From the NCBI RefSeq assembly GCF_041956535.1, contig NW_027192218.1, positions 139,728 to 203,727 of the forward strand: a stretch of 64,000 nucleotides of DNA. The letters are read 5' to 3'. The DNA comes from Calcarisporiella thermophila CBS 279.70 (taxonomy: Eukaryota; Calcarisporiellomycota). Positions 56,739 through 64,000 of the stretch are shown one piece after another. How positions within the stretch are numbered: the first letter of the stretch is position 1; the number at the start of each line of letters is the position of its first letter. The notes below the pieces were generated by a model. That model had not been told where the DNA came from. It was given only the letters and a program-made list of their open reading frames with translations, and made no database searches. Made by a program: the position numbers and the translations under genes.

Positions 56739-58848
56739 ATGACTATCATCTCCATTTCTGATCTCAAATCCCGTGTGTTCAAAGATCGAGACGAAATAAC
56801 TGAATGGATGAACGATTATGCAGTTAGCATTGGGTTTGAATGGAGGGTAGAGCGCTCAGATCTTACTACCGGATTCCTCACTGCTCTAACTATTTCATGT
56901 TCACGATCAGGCCAACACGGTTCGAATAACGAAATACCTATGAGAAATGTATCAACAGTAAAATGCGATTGTCCTTTCATATTGCGATTTCGATTTTCAA
57001 AAGCCGTAAATGCTTATCGCGTTACCTCTGGTAATATCGAGCATAATCATCCTTTGGAGCCCGTGGATATCCGTTTTGCTCGCAGATTTCGTAGACCCGA
57101 CCCTGAAACAGTTCAGTTTGCTCAGAACGTTGTTCAATTTGGAGGTAGTATTTCTCTCGCAACTCGGCTTGTTCGTAGCCAGATTGAATCCATTCAGGCT
57201 AAGGATATCCATAATGCTTTAGCGACAATTACTAAAAGAGAAAAGGGTGAGCTGTCCGAAATTGCTGTCTTGTTGACCAAGCTTGAGAATACAACCGAAT
57301 ATACCGTCAAATACGTATTGGAAAATGGCAAGCTGCAAAACATATTTTGGGAGCGTAACTCGCATGTTTCACTTGCGGACAAGTGTCCTGAGGTTGTGAT
57401 TGCTGATAGTACCTGTCGCACCAACCACTTCAACCTTCCTTGCTTGGTTTTAGTCGGTGTGGATGAAAATATCAAAACGTTTTTGATGGGAATTGCGCCA
57501 CTAAAACGCGAATCTACCCATGCATTTATGTGGGCGCTCCAGCAACTTATATCTTGTTTGAAAAGAGGATCAACTGAGAGTATACGAACAGTGATTAGCG
57601 ATTCCGACCCAGCATTCATAAGTGCTGTCCGTAATGTTATCCCACATGCTCAGCACCAGCTTTGTTCATGGCATATAACAAAGGATATACAAGTGCATTT
57701 GAACCGGAAGGTTGAGAACTACAAAGACTTTGCAAAAGAGCTTACTAAGCTGTTTAGCTCACAGACACCAGACGAATTCGACAAGCATTACAATGAGATA
57801 ATCAAAGCATACCACAATACAGCAGATTATCTACAACATTGGTATAATCGTCGTGAAATGTGGGCAGAGGCATTTGTCTCGGATCACACTAATCTTGGCT
57901 TGCGTTCGACTCAGCGTGTAGAAGGGCAACATGCAGTTCTCAAGCGTTTCACCACCACTCAGGTCAGTCTTAGCAAACTCTTCGACTCTTTCGACATACT
58001 TTTTAATGAGCAGGAAAAAGCATCGATCTTTTTGTCTTTATCAAGCTAGAAATCGACGCAAGCTTTATCCCTCACATCCATTCGGCAACTTGGAAGATAA
58101 AATCTCTGAATTCGCGATGGAAAAACTTATTGAACAATATCACCGTATAGAGGATTTTGATCTTGTCGAAAAAGATGGGTTATATTTGATCAGCGGCAAA
58201 GATAGTTATTATATCATTATAGCAGGCAGGAGAAGATAGTAATTAACCACCTTGTTTTAATATAGAAAAATACTATCCAATATCGCACAGCAGTCATATA
58301 TCAGTCTGCGGTTGCAGCTCGGTAAAGCAACATCTTCTCCCGTGTGTCCACCTCTTTTCCTTTCGTAAAAAGCAAGGCAAGGATATGATCTATGAATCGG
58401 AGATAGCACAGCGTTGGCTCACAACACCGCACAGATCCACCATATTGGAAAGCACTGAGCCGTCAAATTTTGAGCAGCAATCCTCTAAATCTCTGGAATC
58501 TTGGGAAATTGCTAAAATGGGATTTCCAAAATGTGTGGCCGACGATGTGTTGTTCACCTTGGTTACCCGTGCTATATCAACTGCTCAACAGCTTGTTCAA
58601 CATCATCCTGTTGAAAGGGCTAAACAAGAACTTCATTTATTGCTCGTTCGGAGCCGGTAATTAATACGGCTGGGCTATATGGTTCTCCGGGGCCGATTGC
58701 TAGCATAGCCGACCCACAAGAAGTCGTGGCACAAGGTAGACCTAAATCCAATAAACGCACGAAGTCTCAGCATGAGGTAAAGATGCGTCTTTGTCGTGGG
58801 TGTAAGCAGACTGGTCATGACCTACGTAACTGTCCTAGTCGGAATTAA
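56739..58848 (+). pseudogene. MULE transposase (FAR1-like DNA-binding, DDE catalytic domain, SWIM and CCHC fingers), frame interrupted
   Basis: Reads from ATG at 56739. The N-terminal FAR1/WRKY-GCM1-type zinc domain shows VKCDCPFILRFRF and NIEHNHPLEP. The DDE domain follows: PEVVIADSTCRTN, RTVISDSDPAFISAV, and the Glu in STQRVEGQHAVLK, with QHQLCSWHITKDI between. The frame ends at 58049; the same protein continues one base shifted (YQARNRRKLYPSHPFGN) to 58239, so one T of the run near 58029-58033 appears extra. A SWIM zinc finger (CGCSSVKQHLLPCVH) then lies in another frame at 58309-58353, and a last shift near 58635-58640 leads to a C-terminal zinc knuckle (CRGCKQTGHDLRNC) and stop at 58846-58848. 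The breaks may be decay, an unresolved short intron, or homopolymer errors as suspected in eIF4G, so loss of function is not proven. Confidence 0.82.
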
Positions 58849-59041
58849 TATGTGTAAATATAATATTATTGATAATAAATGAATAAAAGTAAGAAATGTG
58901 GCAGATGTGATTGATACACATCATTTACTACTAAGTTCAATTTTTGGTTGATTTACTGAGAGTTAATAACATATAGCGTGTGGCTTTGAATTTGACGAGT
59001 AATTATTCAAGAAAATTAATTAACCAACTTAGTAGTAATTT

Positions 59042-59092
59042 ACCAACTTAGCGGTAATTAATAGTTATACCCGGGCACAAATAGAATTACCC
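59042..59092 (-). repeat. MULE terminal inverted repeat, right
   Basis: Reverse complement of the left repeat. Its inner end is duplicated: ACCAACTTAG with GTAATT occurs at 59023-59040 and again at 59042-59059, a 19-bp period that the left end lacks. Confidence 0.9.
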
Positions 59093-59101
59093 TATACAAA
59101 A
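59093..59101 (+). repeat. Target-site duplication, right copy (TATACAAAA)
   Basis: Nine bases directly after the right terminal repeat, identical to 56548-56556. Confidence 0.92.
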
Positions 59102-59403
59102 TAACAATTAATAAAATTAGTATCACGATCTTATGGCTTAGACCTTAATAGCGTCGTGATGGTAAAATTAACATCATGACAAAAGACCTGTTCCCTCACG
59201 TAATCTAGTAATAGCTCCAAAAAATTATAAAAATGCGGGATAAAAATTTTATATTGGGTAAAAAATTAATTTCTTTTTTTGCAAATTTCCCCTCAATTCC
59301 CTTTATCCTCCTCCCCTGGAGTCTCTAATTTAATTATTCCACCTTTATCTCTCTCTCGTTAATTTGTATGTACCATTTTTTTTTTAAATAGACCTCCCTC
59401 CTT
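59102..59403. promoter_or_regulatory. Region upstream of the GDSL esterase gene
   Basis: About 300 bp between the transposon and the esterase start, with pyrimidine-rich tracts at 59283-59365. The insertion therefore lies close to this promoter. Confidence 0.45.
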
Positions 59404-60580
59404 ATGCTCGTGTGTATTTTCGTATTGTTGTTGAATTTTGCCGCTCTCGCTCTTTCGGCTGAGAACCCAGCTACCCTGCGCTCACTCTCCTCCGTGCCCT
59501 CCTCCTACTACAAACACCTAGTTGTTTTTGGGGATAGCTATTCAGACAACGGGCACCCTCGCAATAAGAGCTATTGGGTTCCACCTCCCCCCTATCTGGT
59601 GAGTAGCGTATTAGATGCATATTCGTAGAGGATGAATGTTCAATTGTCTTGATTTAGGGCGGGAGAACATCTAATGGTTATATGTGGAATGAATATCTTG
59701 CTAAACATTTCGGCGCTAATCTCCACAATTATGCCTACTCGGGGGCAACCGCGGATAATGTCAGTCACGATAATCTACTAAGAGGAATGATCCATTTATG
59801 TGCTAATTCTTACCTCCTGGTTTAGAGTATTGTGTTTCGCCCAGTACCCAGCGTGAATCAGCAATTAGATCTTTACTATACTGACTGTGCTAAAAATGGG
59901 AAGATAACCTTGGATCCGGCCAAGACCCTCCATGCTATTTGGATAGGTGTCAACGATCTTTTTGACATCTTTTTCAATAAGCTCAATGCGGAGAAGTACG
60001 AGCAGAGCACTAAAGCAATAGGAAAATCCTTGGTAAGCATTTCATTTTTGGCCTCTCAACACACCCTCCCTTAACCAACAAAACATGGCTTAGAAAAATC
60101 TTTATGAGCATGGTGCACGTCAGTTTTTGCTCCTCAATATCCCTCCGATAGAGCACATGCCTGTGGTCTCTGAGAAAACCGATGGGGATCCGAAAGAGAT
60201 AGCCGAGTTCCGTGAACGCGTTCAGGAGTACAATGAGATGCTAGAGCGTGCTCTTCTCGAATTTCTTGCAAAAACGGATGGCGACGCGCATCTCGTCCTG
60301 TTTGACTCATTTATCATGTTCGATAAAATAATCAACCGTCCTCCCCCTGATTTCTGCGACGTAGAACATGCATGCTACTACCGTGGGGTTGTATGCAGTA
60401 AACCAAACTGCTATTTGTGGTGGGACACCTGGCATCCTACAAGTAAGTGCTTCATTTTCCAAGGGAATTTATGAAAGTTACAACAGCGCTATATACATCT
60501 CTCTTCGCATTTTAGCCTACATGCATGGTCGCATTGCAGATGCGATTTTTCGTGGGTGGAAGCTTATTTCTCAGCCTTGA
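59404..60580 (+). CDS. Secreted GDSL/SGNH-family esterase
   Basis: Five exons (59404-59598, 59658-59759, 59826-60032, 60094-60442, 60516-60580) give 305 residues. A signal peptide (LVCIFVLLLNFAALALSA) is followed by SGNH block I with the nucleophile Ser in VVFGDSYSDNG, block II Gly in the GGRTSNGYMWNEYLA segment, NYAYSGATADN, block III Asn in WIGVNDLFDIFF, and block V Asp/His in WWDTWHPTTYMHG. The pattern is that of fungal carbohydrate-esterase 16-type acetylesterases and lysophospholipase-like GDSL enzymes; substrate cannot be told. No GPI tail. It sits 312 bp after the MULE and 173 bp before FANCI on the same strand. Confidence 0.93.
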
Positions 60581-60753
60581 ACATAAGCTGCACGATCTCC
60601 TAGTGTCCCCTGTGTTCCTTCAATCCTTATTTTTTGGACTTTTATTTTTCGTTATGTACCGTGTTATATAATATATTATGCTGCGCCCCTTTAATTTAAT
60701 TTATCCTAGAGGGAATCCCTAAACGCGTCGTTGTCCTATTACCTCTCGATGTT

Positions 60754-63700
60754 ATGGCCGAAATCATTTTGAAATTGGCAGCAGAGGAAGACTGGAAATC
60801 TTTGCGCTCTGCTCTCAATGATCAAACCGCAGATGAGGTGACTTTATCATGGCGCGATCTTTGATGAAGTAAAACTCAAAATTCAAGAATATCCCATTGC
60901 CGTTACTCTAGGTTGCCGCGCTTTTCATGCAGAGACTGGGAAAAGAGGAAAATTCTTATGAACCCCATGATAGCGCGAACATATTGGGTCTTCTTCGCGC
61001 AATATATAAAGGTACTTGTGTTGAGTAGTTGGATCGATCCATTGCTTATCGCGCTTTCCCCTAGGATCCCCTTTAGGTGACCCTCGAGGACTGGAAAGAC
61101 GGGACCTGATCATGAGAGGAATTATGGAATGGTATACTTCCATATATACAGAATCGGCCATATTTTTCTTACCATTTATTTCTAGGCTGGTAGCCAAGGC
61201 TGAAAATATGTCTTCCAGTGCTGATAAAATGGCTACGGATCTTACAAACTATCTTAATAACGCTGTATGCTCATATGTTATACCGCTTTAAAATTTTATC
61301 GGAACCTTGGCTGATACAAAGTTTATTCTCTTTTTTTCCAATGGCTAGGCAGATGAATTACCTGTCAATAGCCTGATCGAGGCGGTCAATTTTATCTGCG
61401 AAACCCTTCAAAGGGGCGACCTGGTGCATGCAAAGCTCTTTGACTTCCTTCCGAAATTGGTCGTTTTAATTTTGGGCCGTAAACTTATTGTTATCGATGA
61501 TACGGCAAAGGGGAATACCGAGCAACTGACTGGCGAAGCCTATGCCAACTTCATAATTAGCAGAATATGCACCGCAAAGTGGCCTCCGACGTTGGTTGTA
61601 ACCTTGGCAAACATATTCCGGGAAATCCCACTGACAGACGATCAAACTAGAATGGTAGTTGAGAAGGTGATCAAGTAAGTATTGAGAATCTTCGAGTGTC
61701 CATTCCAAATTTTCGACATACGAGTTCCTCTGTAGAAGCCTAAGTGTGGTCGATGTGAATGAAATCCCGCCGCTTGTATACCAACTGTTTCTGCTATCGC
61801 AAAAGGTAAGTCATATAACCAAGCTCTACGGCACTAGCTTACAAATTTTTTGATTACTTCAGGGCTATAAGCATTTGATCATCAAAGGAGTCATATCCTA
61901 TTTCGATGAATTGGATCAGCTCTTCAACGATAAAGAGACGTAAGAGTATCGCTTTTCTCTCGACTCATAAGAATGAAATTATTGATTTTGTCGTGCAAAC
62001 GAATTAGGGCGATTGTATCTCAAGGCCGTCGAATCTCTTTCTCACAGCTCTGCCACATGGAGGGTACAGCCATATTACATCTAAGCTTCGCTGTGAAACA
62101 GGACCAGGTGAGCTCGAAGCATTATTTAGGGTGTTCTCTTGGTAGCCGCTAATTTACTCTTTACCCAACTTTATCTAGGCTTTGGGAGCAGATTATATCA
62201 AATTTATGAAAGCTGGGGGACGAGACTCTCGCATCACTCCCTTTAATGTGGCGTGCTTACTCTCCATAGCTCGAATTCACCGATTTGAAAGCACGGTATT
62301 TTAATAAATTCGCAGGGATTCGCGGCTCTTCTAATAACACTGTTGTATCACTCCTCTCCAGATAATGGATTTCCTCAAGGGCTCAGTCGTTAATGCGTTC
62401 AAAGATCAAGAACGACTAGAAAAGTCCCAATGGATAGCAGGTTATATTATGGTTATAATTCAACTCCAACATTATTTTAATATCTTGCCTTCACCATTGA
62501 ACTAAACAGAACTCTCTGGTTTCAAGCCGGTGCAAATCTGGCCCATCTTTCACAACGTCATTCGGCGGACGGTTTTTGGCTGGGATCAAACAATACAGAG
62601 CTTAGTTCGGCTAGGATTTTTGGTGATAGATTATGCGGCTGCCGCAGACAGATGGGGAAAATGTAACAGAGTGCTTCCTTTGAGGGAGTCTAAGGGTACT
62701 GATGGGCACTAATACATTCTGCTTGAAGTTCGAAAGGGTCCTCCAGTTACACCTAATGAGCATACTTGTGTCATTGGCGTGCGCATTTTATTAGAAACTT
62801 TCAAGGTATGTCCTCTCGATTGGTGCCTTATAGAGGGATCAAATTTATTGTATTAATTATACTTGTTGCTTATAGCTCCATAGCTCTGTTCGGATGGAGG
62901 TGCTTGATCAATGCATAGCTAGAATTATGACCAAATCCAACAGCGCATATTACTTTGTCGAGCTTTTATCCTCGCTAACCAAGGATTGTCCACAGTTGCT
63001 CTTAGAATATCTCCCTCGAGTACGATAAACACCTGTCTGCACCTTGCTTGATTCTCACGAATGATTGTTTTTAGATCCGAGAAACATTGGACTATCTCTG
63101 TTTTATGTCCCTTCCTATCGCGGAGCACCTTATGAAAGCGGTGCAGCCCCTAATATATCTGAGCGCATCTCTTCGTGATGGGTTGCTACTAGTGCTTCGT
63201 AAAGGAATGTTTTCCAAGTAAGCACTGTTAATTTATAAACCAATCTGTGGAGCACAAAGCTTAACCTAGGGTTTTAGGGAGCTCGATGGCCGCCTCATTG
63301 CCCTTAGCGGATTCCTTGAGATGCTTAGACCACCTCAGTATATGAAAGATGCTGCCGAACGGCCCTCAACCTCCACCCAATTAAATCAAGACCTGGATGC
63401 AACAACTCAACATGATATAGAGGCACTGTGGATAGAGATTTTGGGTAGATATCTGTATTATTTGGTGCAATTTGAGCAGCATAGTAAGGTTGATTAATAG
63501 GCATGCTTCGACGGTGTTTCAGTCAACAGTCTGAAGTGCGTGTCATGCTTTATCGCGGTCTGGATCGTTTGATAGACATCAATCCTGAGTTGAATATCAT
63601 GATATTTGAGATCCTTTACCAACAAGTTAGACCTAGCTATATACTTACTTAACATGGCTAATACTAATTAGCTACATTAGTTCCAGAAATTCTACGTGCA

Positions 63701-64000
63701 AGATCTTAATATATCCACGCCATTCCGTTTTGAAGAGTGCGTCAATAGCGACACAGCTGGAGGAGTGCCCAAAATGACTGAACCTATTCACCATCTTCTC
63801 TCCTGTCTTTGCAAAACAGTTCGCAGTTTGTCTACACACGATCTAGGTAGATAGACTCTAATATCCTCACCAATATGCATGTAGATATTAACTTGTAGAT
63901 GTCTAGATGTGCGGCACCTTGCTGAATGCCGCAGTTTACTTGTTACTCTAGCCCAGAGGTTTGTTCGAGCAGACGTTGAGGACTATGAGCTCGATAAATC
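60754..64000 (+). CDS. FANCI: Fanconi anaemia group I protein (FANCI), partial at right edge
   Basis: FANCI pairs with FANCD2 in the clamp that is monoubiquitinated on DNA during interstrand crosslink repair. At least 14 short exons, continuing past the window. Match to the animal protein is collinear: MAEIILKLAAEEDWKSLRSA at the start, NILGLLRAIYKGSPLGD, FREIPLTDDQTRMVVEKVIK, VNEIPPLVYQLFLLSQKG, CHMEGTAILHLSFAVKQD, ITPFNVACLLSIARIHRFES, MDFLKGSVVNAFKDQERLEK, IRRTVFGWDQTIQSLVRLGF, GVRILLETFKLHSSVRMEVL, LRDGLLLVLRKGMFSK and QQSEVRVMLYRGLDRL. One intron, 62662-62727 or a shorter form of it, covers an in-frame stop. Lys residues (WGKFRKG) lie where the ubiquitin acceptor is expected. The window ends about two-thirds through the protein. 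Confidence 0.92.

Larger units (their letters stand above)
56557..59092 (+). mobile_element. Mutator-like DNA transposon (MULE) with TIRs and 9-bp target-site duplication
   Basis: 2536 bp element. The left end GGGTAATTCTATTTGTACCC matches the reverse complement of the right end with one difference, and the inverted repeats continue for about 51 bp with three mismatches in total (56557-56607 and 59042-59092). It is flanked by a perfect 9-bp direct duplication TATACAAAA (56548-56556 and 59093-59101), the length typical of Mutator superfamily insertions. Inside lies a transposase gene on the plus strand. The intact duplication and near-identical ends point to a fairly recent insertion. Confidence 0.92.

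Noticed and set aside
57960-58013. An intron in the MULE transposase (CAG|GTCAGT ... GAGCAG) to explain the frame break
   Set aside because: Removing it keeps the original frame and does not bypass the stop at 58047-58049.
62695-62727. A 33-bp intron in FANCI (GTACTG...GAAG)
   Set aside because: It would remove the stop in phase, but is shorter than the other introns here; the 66-bp version starting at GTAACA fits the usual size better.

Overview
The window is nuclear DNA from a fungus. Almost every gene is split by short spliceosomal introns (mostly 50-110 bp, GT...AG, often with a CTAAT/TTAAC-like branch site), intergenic gaps are short, and the proteins are fungal or general eukaryotic types: fungal eIF4G, Nam8-type RNA-binding protein, DUF3712 repeat protein, fungal gamma-butyrobetaine hydroxylase. 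A carotenoid cleavage oxygenase, an RNF5/RNF185-type E3 and a FANCI protein together suggest an early-diverging fungus, possibly Mucoromycota-like, rather than a yeast or a typical ascomycete. That placement is inference. There are no bacterial features, no CRISPR array and no convincing tRNA or rRNA.

Layout. 0.5-10.7 kb: carotenoid oxygenase, a multi-pass EF-hand protein, a tetraspanin, a RING E3 ligase of the ER, an Ngl2-type exonuclease and a small GPI-anchored wall protein. 11-18.3 kb: eIF4G and, divergently, a PX-domain protein. 19.8-28.7 kb: HMG-CoA synthase, VPS16, gamma-butyrobetaine hydroxylase and a FIST-domain protein. 29-33.7 kb: two FAD monooxygenase paralogs facing each other tail to tail. 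34.8-42.6 kb: syntaxin-5/Sed5, SNX3/Grd19, APC5 and a three-RRM protein. 43-50.7 kb: a GC-rich block with a 1548-residue DUF3712 membrane protein and an assembly gap (48413-49141). 50.7-56.2 kb: a two-finger C2H2 protein, Ran, EMC4, Gtr2/RagC and ribosomal protein eS24. 56557-59092: a Mutator-like (MULE) transposon with terminal inverted repeats and a 9-bp target-site duplication. 59.4-64 kb: a GDSL esterase and a FANCI (Fanconi anaemia) gene that runs off the right edge.

Most neighbours are unrelated housekeeping genes, so I see no operon-like metabolic cluster. Endomembrane and vacuolar functions are frequent (VPS16, Sed5, SNX3, PX protein, Gtr2, EMC4, RNF185-like), and six gene pairs share divergent promoter regions of 148-390 bp. 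The most notable items are the FANCI gene, the MULE with clear ends, two GC-AG introns, single-base reading-frame breaks at homopolymers in eIF4G and the MULE, and identical 38-bp sequences on both sides of the N gap. Exon joins were worked out by hand from splice consensus, phase and family similarity; none is backed by transcripts.
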